Origin: Paraglomus occultum
Taxonomy: Eukaryota > Glomeromycota > Glomeromycetes > Paraglomerales > Paraglomeraceae
Direction: 5' to 3'
Assembly (NCBI GenBank): GCA_910592205.1
Contig: CAJVPJ010001285.1
Location: 1 to 10,853, forward strand
DNA: 10,853 bases
Of this stretch, positions 1-7,763 are shown piece by piece. The position numbers and the translations under genes are program-made. Position 1 is the stretch's first letter. Every line of letters begins with the position of its first letter. The notes under the pieces are model-generated. The model searched no databases, was not told the origin of the DNA, and saw only the letters and a program-made list of their open reading frames with translations.

Positions 1-1099
1 ATATGGGTTGAGACTTGTCTCTAGTATTACAGCATCTTCTGTATCTGTTTTTCCTTTCGGCAAAAATCCAACTGCATTTGCGGTGATAAAGTCTGTCGTA
101 GTCGTTATCTGATTGTCAGAAGCAGTTTGTTCAATAATGCTGGCTAGTGCCGCATTAGTAGTAAATGTCTGTCCATCAATGGCTTTTTCAAATGCTGCTG
201 TAAAATCTGATAGCTTTTTACCATCTGCGGTTCGAATCAGAAATTGATCAAAGATGGTTTCACGCACGCGCAATTTATTTGTAGAATCAATAATGATGGC
301 TGGTGTTACCACGTTGTCGACACCAGACGGTTCCCAAGATGAAAAGAAACCCAATCCATGACAAAATTCGTGTGCGATAACACCAACAAAATCGATTTGA
401 TTTGATTTAATGTTTTCATCACCCGGGAAGAAAAATTGAGGTGCTAGTTTGCTGTTGAAGGAGGCTATTATGTCGTGCGTATCAAAAGGTACCGGGCCTG
501 TCGGGTTGGCAAACTTTGTTAATACTTGGGGATAGAGCCGAACTGCACCGTCTTCGCCTTTCATTGAGAAAAACCGGGATGGACCCGCTGCTCCAACTAA
601 TAATAGTAATAAGGGGAGGGGAGGGGGAAACGGTTAAAATTTAATTTCTCGACTCAACAATTGTACTACAAATAGTTCATTTCAACTTACCAATAGTGCT
701 ATCCGCGGTACACCCCCCTAAAGTCTTGCACAGATCCGCAAATTCTGCAACTACCGTGATTTTTTGTGGAAATTTGAATATTTTGCTCAGTAACGCTCCA
801 GCATCGATGAAAGACTGGCGTGCTTTGTTGCAGGTTTGGGCATCCATTGTTGGATCACAAGTGAAAGACAATTCAAAGGCGTTGTCGTCAGTTGCATTAT
901 TGTTGGTATTATTCCAATTTTTGAATTTTGGGGAGGTTAATTTGGAATAAGCATTAGCTGTAGAAGTACATGGGCTTAAATTGAAAATTTCAAATGCACT
1001 TTTTGTATCAAAACACTCGTAGGATGCCGAGGGGGAAGTCAGAAAGACTACAATCAAAAGCACAACGAAATAGAGACAAGAACGACTAGAAGCAATCAT
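1..1099 (-). CDS. Secreted HExxH zinc-metallopeptidase-like protein, 3' end beyond window
   Basis: Probably a secreted zinc peptidase; the substrate is unknown. Two exons are visible: 1099..691 and 596..1, joined across a 94-nt intron (597-690). The intron has donor GTAAGT, acceptor CTATTAG and phase 1, and its removal keeps the frame open for 335 residues to the window edge. With Met1 at 1099, residues 1-26 form a signal peptide (basic start, hydrophobic core FVVLLIVVFL, SPSAS cleavage region). NNT and NAT sequons lie near residues 63-70. Cysteines at 29, 44, 81, 90, 124 and 130 suggest disulfides. The active-site motif is VIAHEFCHGLGFF: His212 and His216 are zinc ligands and Glu213 the catalytic base, as in zincins generally. 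The third metzincin ligand position (residue 222) is Ser, so any third ligand lies elsewhere. An in-frame ATG at 1195 would add 32 residues ahead of the signal peptide; ATG 1099 has the better AACC context. The exact peptidase family is not recognised. Confidence 0.85.
597..690 (-). other. Intron of the metallopeptidase-like gene, with C-rich polypyrimidine tract
   Basis: On the minus strand this 94-nt segment starts GTAAGTTG and ends TTACTATTAG. A branch-like TTTTAAC is followed by a long pyrimidine tract whose complement is the G-run block at 613-627. Without splicing, translation stops four codons past the donor (G-K-L-K-stop). With splicing, the downstream frame stays open and contains the HExxH motif. 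That makes the intron secure. Confidence 0.85.
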
Positions 1100-1199
1100 G
1101 GTTGAAAATTTTCGTAAACGATCCAAACTCAATAGAAACTGGGAATTCTTTACTGCGTTACTAGGATTACTTTGAATTCCTTGAAATGTTGTCATCTCA

Positions 1200-1230
1200 G
1201 GACATTCCTTTAAATAAATTTTTGACTAGT
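1200..1230 (-). promoter_or_regulatory. Possible AT-rich core promoter of the metallopeptidase-like gene
   Basis: Read on the minus strand, this stretch contains AAATTTATTTAAAGG just before the first in-frame ATG (1195). If it acts as a TATA-like element, transcription would begin close to or past 1195, favouring ATG 1099 as the start. Only AT-richness and position support it. In DNA this AT-rich such motifs are common. Confidence 0.2.
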
Positions 1231-2550
1231 GTTACGATGTTTAAATTACAATTTGCTAAATATGCAAAATCCGTACGACATGTACAAAAACATGCAAACA
1301 ATAGCAAAAATGGTAGACACAAGACAATTTGTCTACTGTAAATACGTCTTTGTTGAACATTGTTGATCAATGAACCCGCAGCTTTTTGCTGTACTATGAA
1401 TTTATGATTATCTCCTGCAGAACGATTTATTACAATTCAAACGACGGGCAGCAATATTTGAAATAGATTCGCTTTATTGTCGGTGTGTTTATAATTGTGA
1501 TTTACAAGTAAACAAACCTAAAAGCAGACATTGATTATAACAAAAGACTCAATTTGACCGGAGCAAATCTTCCGGATATGTACATTATAACGCTCTTGTC
1601 ATTAAAATAGATCAAACGTATTTCTTTAATACTCGAATAGGGGTCTATTTATTACACAGATTCGAATTGGTGAGACAGTAGTATGAATTAGCTAAAAATA
1701 AATACATTTAAAGAAAGTTCTATTTAACATCTATATCTGTTTGTGTCGCCCTGTCTGATGTACAAATTCGTATACCGCAAAAAGCAAAAACCCATTCTGC
1801 GGATTATAAAGTAAATGTCCAAGCAATGAGATTCCATTTCGAGCTTTATTTTTCTTTTTGCTTTCGACTACGCTTGTGAAAACAGTAGTAATTAATCTTT
1901 TTTTTTTTTTGCACTGTACTCTTTTGACGCAAGCTGGAAATGAACAACTGAGTATCGGAAGAAGAAACGCTGTATTAAAAATGCTCTGAAACAAACTGTT
2001 GTGTTTGTGTATTCACAACGTTTGAATGGAACAGCCATACTAATATGTCGATTCGATATCTTTTTTAAGACAAGTGGACAGATTTTTCTCTGACCACTAA
2101 ACATGTGCTATTAATAAAACACATGCATAGAACCCCAAATCAGTATTGCGTTCCCTAATGCAGAGAAAATGTCAACAACGTCGTAAAGAGTATGAAGTTA
2201 TCATCGTATCAAAATTAACAGTGTATGTTATACTGTATCTTTGCTTATGTCTTTGTTCTTTTGTTTTCATAATTGTGTGGGCTCTCAATACATCAATACC
2301 AAATGCAACTAAGACGTATTGCATTGTGCTTGTGTGATCTTGCGCAATCGTTGTTGATCATGATTTACAGCACATACAATGCACAAATTTTCTACAACCG
2401 GTTTAGTATCAATACTTTCGAGTTGACCCTTCTGCTGAACGTTTATTATATGTATGTAAAGAAGCTCCAACGACAGCAGTAATTGTGAGAAATTCTTTTG
2501 GCTCACGAGCATGTGAAATAATTCGACTTGACAAATTACTATTCGACAAT
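1200..2550. other. Intergenic AT-rich DNA without a supported gene
   Basis: Open frames here are short, lack convincing splice partners or begin at non-ATG codons, and are rich in Lys/Ile/Phe codons as expected of AT-rich DNA. A homopolymer run of T lies near 1899-1910. An ATG-started frame at 2158-2337 would encode a 59-residue peptide with one hydrophobic stretch, but nothing else supports it. The region probably holds the promoter of the minus-strand gene to its left. Confidence 0.6.
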
Positions 2551-2943
2551 GATCCTTAACCAATTCATGGTCACTATGATCATCAAGTATTTATCTGCCC
2601 GTTTTTTCCGTAATAGTTCGGTTTATGACATTGTAATTTCTATCGTGTTTCAAGACTATGCGGATAAATGCTCACTTTCCCCAACTATGCCAGTGATCGC
2701 TGTCGATCTTGACTATAAATTCGTGTTCTAAAATTAGCCATGGCTGCTCAAGATAATCAACTTGGTCAAAACAATTCAATTCTTCTTTGTCATGTGCATG
2801 ACGATAATGGAGGCCAGTATAGTGGCGTAACTGCTAAATTTAATATTACCGACGGAAATGAACTCTGTCTGTTATTGCAAAAACCGCAAATGTTACCTTT
2901 ACTGTTCTTTCTTCAATACAATACGATTGGGCGCAGTCGAGGC

Positions 2944-3003
2944 GTAAGTGATTGTGGCTAAATGACGCAATTTGACACTTTGACCTTTCAATTGCCTCTT
3001 CAG
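2944..3003 (+). other. Probable spliceosomal intron in the decayed gene
   Basis: The segment starts GTAAGTG, carries a branch-like CTAAATGAC and ends in a pyrimidine-rich TGCCTCTTCAG, all in 60 nt. Splice signals this complete are unlikely by chance. It joins the frame of ATG 2740 at phase 0 to an exon starting at 3004 (GGAAAATCATAT). Confidence 0.4.
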
Positions 3004-3008
3004 GGAAA

Positions 3009-3058
3009 ATCATATACAACTGGTTTTACTATATTTGTTATGAATGATTGTATATGAT
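3009..3058. repeat. 11-bp perfect inverted repeat
   Basis: ATCATATACAA at 3009-3019 is matched exactly by its reverse complement TTGTATATGAT at 3048-3058, with a 28-nt spacer. It lies just after the acceptor of the candidate decayed gene and could be a small hairpin or the end of a degraded element. Confidence 0.5.
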
Positions 3059-4388
3059 CTCCGGTCTTGTCCATTGATCCACCCTTCAGCAGTCTTTGTC
3101 TATAAGTTTACAGAAAATCGGATGAGACTGTAACAGGTTTGGGTGAGGAAAAAATACTAGCGTATGTATTTTTGCTGCTGGCCAAGCAACACTGAGCCGT
3201 GTATTATCCTGAAATGTTGTTAAATTTTCTTCTAAATAACCTCTCCATTGATAATAGTATAAACCACTTGAAATAGAGAATCTACAAACTATTCTCTCTC
3301 ATCCTCTCTATTACCTAATTCATTTACATAAAGCTGGGAATAATTAGAGTCGTTTGTTGACATCATACAGCATATATTTCTGCACTTAATAAATTTAACT
3401 TGACATACATCCGACGAACGCAATTGTATTGACGTTAGCCACTTTTAGTTCTTGGAAGATAACAACGATGACATTATGAATAGGTATTACTGCACTCAGA
3501 GTAGAAACTTAATTACGCAGGCATAACCACCAGCATTCAGTGAGCAGATAATACCATCCAAGTAACGATCTTTTTGTCGCGTATAATATTTTATATTTTT
3601 TTTTGTAAATAAACGCTAGGTACTGAATTCAAGATCAGGTATCGAATAGTGAATAGCGAAGAATGAGTAGTAGTAAATAGTAAATAATTAACCGTTTGTT
3701 TAAATTTTTTACTTTTCATTTAGAAGTAGCGATGCGTTAAACAGAATATAGTTAATTATTTACAAGGTAATTGTTTTGTTTATAGTTGCATCAAGACCGA
3801 AAGTTTTTGCCAGTCGAAGTAGTTCTTTCATAATTTTTGGAGAGACTATTAACACTGCTCGCTCTTTGTATTTTGACATTAATCGTTTGTTTGTTTGCTG
3901 AAATTAGACAACCGTTAAAAGACTCGTCAAGGAGCAATAACATTAAAGGCCGTTTGAGAAAAGCCAAAGCCGCTATAAGTAAAACACATTTTGATACCCT
4001 AGTCATATTTTACTCCCAGCCTACCATCGGTTGAAGGCAAGTTCTTTCTGCTAAGTTTAATTTATTAACTTGTTTTCCTTCCTGGGTTTCTCAGTTTGTC
4101 CTTTGTCACTAATTGTGTTTTTCAAAATATTTTTTTAGTTTTTCCCCACCACATTGCGCACGCATTACAAATCCAGCAAATAAAATTAAATATAATGACA
4201 TTTTGATTAGATATAGTAATAGTGATTTCTCAACGTATTATATTTTATGTCATGGTAGGTACGTACAATATACAGTATGACCAGCAACAATGATTCGATC
4301 TGTTTGTGAAAAGAATACAAACAAGTTCTGATCTTTTTTCCTTATTTTGATTAACAGTTATTCTAATCGGGATACTATTAAATCAACC
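3059..4388. other. Intergenic AT-rich DNA with a small inverted-repeat element
   Basis: No gene is supported. A short open stretch near 3110-3198 (reading ...ETVTGLGEEKILAYVFLLL...) may be a further scrap of the decayed gene upstream. Two mutually antisense open frames around 3791-4034 have hydrophobic segments but no good start or splice context. The one clear structure is the inverted repeat at 3680-3763, and the 3640-3690 stretch is a degenerate run of GAATAGTGAATAG / GTAGTAAATAG units. Confidence 0.5.
3680..3763. repeat. 84-bp nested inverted-repeat element (possible MITE remnant)
   Basis: GTAAATAATTAAC at 3680-3692 is exactly reverse-complemented at 3751-3763. Inside it, TGTTTAA (just after the left arm) pairs with TTAAACA (just before the right arm), giving a two-step stem. 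The arms are AT-rich, but 13 matched bases plus a second matched block in register is more than background. No target-site duplication is evident. Confidence 0.45.
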
Positions 4389-4611
4389 ATGTTTATCAGT
4401 AAACTTTATGCGTTTGGAATTCTGTTACTACAATGTAATCTGACAAGCACCATACAGGGTTTGCAAAAAATATCTTGGTCATTTCTTGTACAGGTATAAA
4501 TTATTTAAAACGAGTTAATCTTATCGTGCGTTGTGTCAGGAAATTTGCTCGCCAATATTTTTAGCACCAGTTAATACATGGTATGAATTAAATCTCTCTT
4601 CTGCATTATAA
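4389..4611 (+). CDS. Possible small secreted peptide gene, two exons
   Basis: Not a recognised gene. ATG at 4389 in a CAACC context begins a 35-codon exon (to 4493) with a signal-like start: MFISKLYAFGILLLQC, followed by NLT, a glycosylation sequon. A possible 46-nt intron follows (donor GTATAA at 4494, GTTAATC branch-like, acceptor TGTGTCAG ending 4539). The second exon (4540-4611) adds 23 codons, beginning EICSPIFLAP, to a TAA. The total would be 58 residues, with phase 0 at the junction. The intron is very short, the donor is not the GTAAGT type of the sure genes, and there is no other support, so this may be chance. Intron retention would give about 36 residues. Confidence 0.22.
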
Positions 4612-4754
4612 TATTCTTCATAGTCTGCATTATGAAAATGTTTTCACACACACGTCAAATATAGTGTCAAGAACTAAGACTCGACTGGAATTATGAGAAT
4701 TAGATTGGTTGCTGTAAGAAATAAATAATGTATTGGGTTTTACAGAGAGAGCTT

Positions 4755-4768
4755 ACTAGTATACTAGT
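4755..4768. repeat. 14-bp perfect palindrome
   Basis: ACTAGTATACTAGT equals its own reverse complement. It could be a binding site for a dimeric regulator or a chance AT-rich palindrome. It lies 360 bases past the stop codon of the minus-strand membrane-protein gene. Confidence 0.4.
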
Positions 4769-4974
4769 GATTCGATCAACCACATTTTGCAATTTTGGTA
4801 ATAATAATGCACAATTAAAAATAATAGAGTCGGTGCTTTATTCAATAAGCTTTCAAAAAGACTCGGTCTATTGACGAAACTGTAATAGTAGCTGAAATGC
4901 TGCTACTAGAATATCAACATCTCCAACGGCTAACTATGTAACATATTATGCTTTGAATTCTCACATGACAATAG

Positions 4975-4980
4975 TTTATT
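4975..4980 (-). terminator. Possible AATAAA poly(A) signal of the membrane-protein gene
   Basis: On the minus strand this reads AATAAA, about 150 nt past the stop at 5128-5130. The hexamer is common in AT-rich DNA, so position is the only support. Confidence 0.2.
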
Positions 4981-5127
4981 AGAGTACACGTGACATGCAA
5001 ATTAAACTTCGAGTCGTCAAAGATGACATATTATGTGTACTTGCTTTCTGATAGCATTTGCATACTAAATTAGTCTTGGGAAAAAGAGAAAGAGAAATAA
5101 GAGTTTTCAAAATTATGCTAATACTAA

Positions 5128-6057
5128 TTAACCACAATTACAATCAACATCAAAGAACAATAGACGTTTTCCCAAAAAGAAAACAACCGAAGATATTAAC
5201 CCGGCTCCTTGAGGAGCAAGTCCATTCCAATTGTTAGTAATCCTCGAAAGAATGATATGCGATCCAATTATATGAAAAGTTGCCATTACAAATATCATTA
5301 CCATAAAAATCATACTACAGAATCTATTAGTCTTGACAAATTCTCTCGCATTCGCAAAGCAAACTTCCGACTTGTCGTGTGATTGAAATATCGAAACGAT
5401 TATTATGGGTGATAAAATCAAACCCACTGCGTATATTACCCAAACCCAATGCAACGTCTCCATTACGCGATTTAGGTCATAGCTCAGCATCGTCAAGCCC
5501 GCCCAACCGAGAATCGATAATATGACCGTTACGATAGCACCCAAGTATATGTAGAACCCATCCCTGGACTCGTTAAATTTTGGCTCACTGTCTGAACTCG
5601 AAGAGGCTAGTTGTTCGTAACCGCCCGCTTCTGCTGCCGCTTGCCGGCCCCGCGCGCCATCGTTAAACATCTTGAAACTCCAGGGCGCAAGCTGTCCTAG
5701 TGCAATAAAAACTATGGGCCAGTCTCCGTAACAGCGGATGCACGTATAAGTGGTCGGTCCCAGCGTCAGAATGGCGGCAAGAAAGGCCATGTATGAATTT
5801 TGTGATTGGTATGGTTTGCAGCATCGCCAGAATGTGAACAGGGCTATATTGGCGTATGTTAACGCTATTGCGAGAATTGACAAAGACCAGCAGATTATTC
5901 CAAATAGTCCGTATGGTAAACCATAGCAAGATATCTGTTGTGCTAGCTTGTGTACTAAATAAAAAGGTTTTGTCGATTATAAGTATAATGACTTACAAAT
6001 AGAATAAGAAAAGTTTTGGCCAGAACTCTAACCTTCAGTACTTGTCCCGTAAACCAT
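5128..6057 (-). CDS. Multi-spanning membrane protein, 283 residues, unknown family
   Basis: A complete gene of unrecognised function. Exon 1 is 6057..6033 (MVYGTSTE plus one base). A 78-nt intron (6032..5955) has donor GTTAGA, branch-like CTTATAATC and acceptor TATTTAG. Exon 2 is 5954..5128, ending in TAA. The phase-1 join creates GTA (Val9) and the frame is then open to the stop. Hydrophobic segments lie at about residues 16-50 (ISCYGLPYGLFGIICW, possibly one long or two short spans), 63-80, 86-102, 142-164, 175-197 and 220-243, consistent with six or seven membrane spans. Between the third and fourth is a charged, low-complexity loop (GARGRQAAAEAGG, then SSSSDSEPKFNES) with acidic serines that suit casein-kinase-type phosphorylation. 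The C-terminus is Cys-rich (DVDCNCG). Base composition is clearly more GC-rich around 5440-5780 than in the flanks, as expected for coding DNA. It could be a transporter, receptor-like or scaffold protein; no catalytic or transport motif was seen. Confidence 0.85.
5955..6032 (-). other. Intron of the membrane-protein gene
   Basis: Read on the minus strand it runs GTTAGAG...CTTATAATC...TTTTTATTTAG, 78 nt. A GTAAGT lies inside it (minus strand, starting at 5996), but using that donor would require reading through the in-frame TAG next to the real donor. Hence GTTAGA is preferred. Alternatively, GTAAGT serves a different, unseen upstream exon. Confidence 0.7.
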
Positions 6058-7107
6058 TTTTTTTGTCGTTCAAACAAGTAATCGGAGAAGCAAGAATCTG
6101 TCAGTTGTCTTATTAATCACGGAACATTTGTTCCGGAAAAATACCAATTACTGCGGTAATTACGCCACTTTACTATTTTCTACTCGTACAAAAGCATGCA
6201 TAAAGCAAATAATGGGCAAAAATATTGATCAAAACGCTCGATATAAGTGAAAGGTTATCACAAAAATCGATTTATTGTTGAGTTTTATGCTACTTTGAGG
6301 AACAGGTTATTTGACTGTAACCGTTAAATAGCAGTAGTAACGTAAAAATAGATACAGTGTTTTTCCAGTCTGATTGTTAGAAATTTACCCAAATCGAAAT
6401 TGCTGACATCGATTAAGTTTTTTTCTTTTTTGTTATCGTCCAATAAAATACGGTTCTTGATGCGGATCGCACATAAACTGTATTGTGAGATAAACAGTGT
6501 AAAAAAAGCACGCATTGCGACACTAACGCTTTTAGTCTAAAAGATATGCGCGTGTAACATCGGAATAAACGGGGGGCACATCGATTTATGCACTGTACTG
6601 TACATGCACAAGCATCGTACATCATTCAACAAATATGGTTAAAAGTCAATGAGAAAGCATAAGGGCTTAGATTTCGTAACAGCAACGGTAATAAAGAAAA
6701 TAGATTGGCATACAAGATCTTACAGAACAATCCACATGCGTTGCTGATTATGAGATCGGATACTTTGTGTAAAAGAAAATCACTTGCATGCATTGCTAAT
6801 AATACTTGTGAAAATAGTACGAGAAGATTCGAAGCCATCAGACAGCAGTTTCAACGAAATTGATCAAACGGTTGCTTATCGAGGCTGAGCTATAATCATA
6901 CTAGCCGATTTTGAGGGTATCGAGTCATGTTTTCGGTCTGCTTATCTGATAAGGTCGTACGGTTGTTAATGAGTGACTAACATGTCAATCAGAACGATTT
7001 GCCCCATTCTATACTTGGGGTAATGATAATTTATAATTACGACATTATAATTAGATAGAATTCGCAAAAGGTATTATTAATTTTGCAACTTAATTTACTG
7101 TGTTCAG
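6058..7107. other. Intergenic AT-rich DNA upstream of the membrane-protein gene
   Basis: It holds the presumed promoter of the minus-strand membrane-protein gene, with no clear TATA box. Overlapping short frames at 6324-6625 share poly-A/T-encoded Lys runs and look random. A minus-strand ATG frame at 6838-6626 (70 codons) begins with a hydrophobic stretch, MASNLLVLFSQVLLAMHASD, that resembles a signal peptide, but it has no splice or downstream support. Near 6593-6604 is a short GTACTGTAC-type palindrome. Confidence 0.5.
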
Positions 7108-7350
7108 TTGAGATTTAATAATCCATTTGGTATGCCGGGGCAGTCTTTTATTATTAGAATTACAAAGGGATTGGGTTACTCGGGGAATTATGAGAATAAA
7201 ATCTTGTCTCTTTATAAGGGACATTTACCAATATCAACGCAAAGACGTCATTTATGCGGTGGAAACTACGTGCTAATGATCTATTCATTTACCGGATTAT
7301 CCGAGTTGCACACAGTTGTTAGTTCATTTCGATATACAAGTATAAACTAG
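7108..7350 (+). pseudogene. Orphan exon-like open segment, about 80 codons
   Basis: An open frame of mixed composition follows TGTGTTCAG, a plausible acceptor, and has no ATG at its start (internal ATG at 7132). It reads RFNNPFGMPGQSFIIRITKG, then later LCGGNYVLMIYSFTGLSE and SSFRYTSIN before TAG. The pattern (G-x-S-F-x-I-x-I early, then G-G-N-Y-V-L-x-I, then a Ser-rich end with S-F) loosely resembles fungal Kre9/KNH-type secreted beta-sandwich domains, but several expected positions are not met. No matching upstream exon in phase was found: the ATG exon tried at 6982-7019 gives an immediate stop. It is probably a remnant or a mis-bounded exon. Downstream, AATAAATATT near 7424 could act as a poly(A) signal. 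Confidence 0.3.
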
Positions 7351-7575
7351 TTTTAGAGACCAGTCTAGCCTGTTTCCAAACCATTGTTTTACTCGATAAA
7401 TGCTACCAAGATATATAAAGAAAAATAAATATTAATATACACTTGCGTAATTGACTGGCCCCCGCGAATCTCGCTAAATCGATAATATGGATCCGCTCGA
7501 ACTTGCACATGAGTGAGGTCAGACGAATCTTTCAAAAATGTCTGCTTGTAAGGCTATTGGGATAATCGGGAATTT

Positions 7576-7614
7576 ATCCGACATGTTACACGGCCATAAT
7601 ACTACATGTCGGAT
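7576..7614. repeat. 39-bp hairpin within the MITE-like element
   Basis: ATCCGACATGT at 7576-7586 is exactly reverse-complemented by ACATGTCGGAT at 7604-7614, with a 17-nt loop. Its left half overlaps the outer arm of the larger inverted repeat. It appears as extra sequence in the left arm with no counterpart in the right arm. Confidence 0.6.
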
Positions 7615-7763
7615 TGTATTACTTTAAAAGGGGGAAAGACTAAAGCGGAGCAGAACGTGATTCTGTATTTGCAGTTTTATTGGCTGCCATACAAATTTGA
7701 CCAATGGAATTGCAAGGGATCTGCTCCGCTTTAGACATCCCTTTATTAAGTCCGTGTAACATG
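7582..7763. mobile_element. MITE-like non-autonomous element with nested terminal inverted repeats
   Basis: Two independent perfect arm pairs are nested in the same order. CATGTTACACGG (7582-7593) pairs with CCGTGTAACATG (7752-7763). CTAAAGCGGAGCAGA (7640-7654) pairs with TCTGCTCCGCTTTAG (7720-7734). Between them the right arm reads CTTAATAAAGGGATGT (on its complement) against a similar but longer left stretch, CTTTAAAAGGGGGAAAGA. The centre is about 65 nt, with an ATTGG/CCAAT pair and no open frame. Arms of this length and GC content in AT-rich DNA point to a transposon-derived element or a transcribed hairpin. No transposase is present, so it would depend on one elsewhere. Target-site duplications are not clear. 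Confidence 0.7.

Larger units (their letters stand above)
2555..3058 (+). pseudogene. Decayed coding segment with a canonical intron, unknown family
   Basis: Several overlapping open stretches read like protein but in shifting frames. One frame (about 2560-2731) ends in ...PVIAVDLDYKFVF-stop. A second frame, open from 2719 through ATG 2740 (GCCATGG context), gives LAMAAQDNQLGQNNSILL and later FNITDG. A third frame, from about 2864, gives VIAKTANVTFTVLSSIQYDW. A clean 60-nt intron follows: GTAAGTG at 2944, internal GGCTAAATG and acceptor CTCTTCAG ending at 3003. The next exon runs only about 17 codons. One-base indels at about 2718 and about 2870 would account for the frame changes, so a broken gene is likelier than a working one. 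The stretch around 2719-2860 faintly resembles the start of a ligand-binding type I periplasmic fold (AMAAQDxN, DDNGG), but this is only an impression. Alternatively it is an 85-residue gene using ATG 2740 and the 60-nt intron. Confidence 0.35.

Noticed and set aside
1731-1994. 87-codon minus-strand frame
   Set aside because: It begins at TTG, contains Lys runs encoded by the poly(A/T) tract and has no splice or motif support.
2146-2337. Short hydrophobic plus-strand frame (ATG at 2158)
   Set aside because: A 59-residue hydrophobic peptide is expected by chance in T-rich DNA, and no flanking signals support it.
2309-2563. 84-codon minus-strand frame
   Set aside because: Random-looking composition, antisense to other chance frames, with no signals.
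3791-4034. Antisense pair of frames with hydrophobic stretches
   Set aside because: They cannot both be real. The plus frame has no ATG; the minus frame has an ATG but only a weak signal-like start and no partner exon.
6626-6838. 70-codon minus-strand frame with signal-peptide-like start
   Set aside because: The hydrophobic composition continues throughout, with no convincing splice sites or conserved pattern; kept only as a note in the intergenic entry.
6982-7019. Candidate upstream exon (MSIRTICPILYLG) for the 7108 segment
   Set aside because: The donor GTAATG is present but the phase does not match the acceptor at 7107; joining gives an immediate stop.
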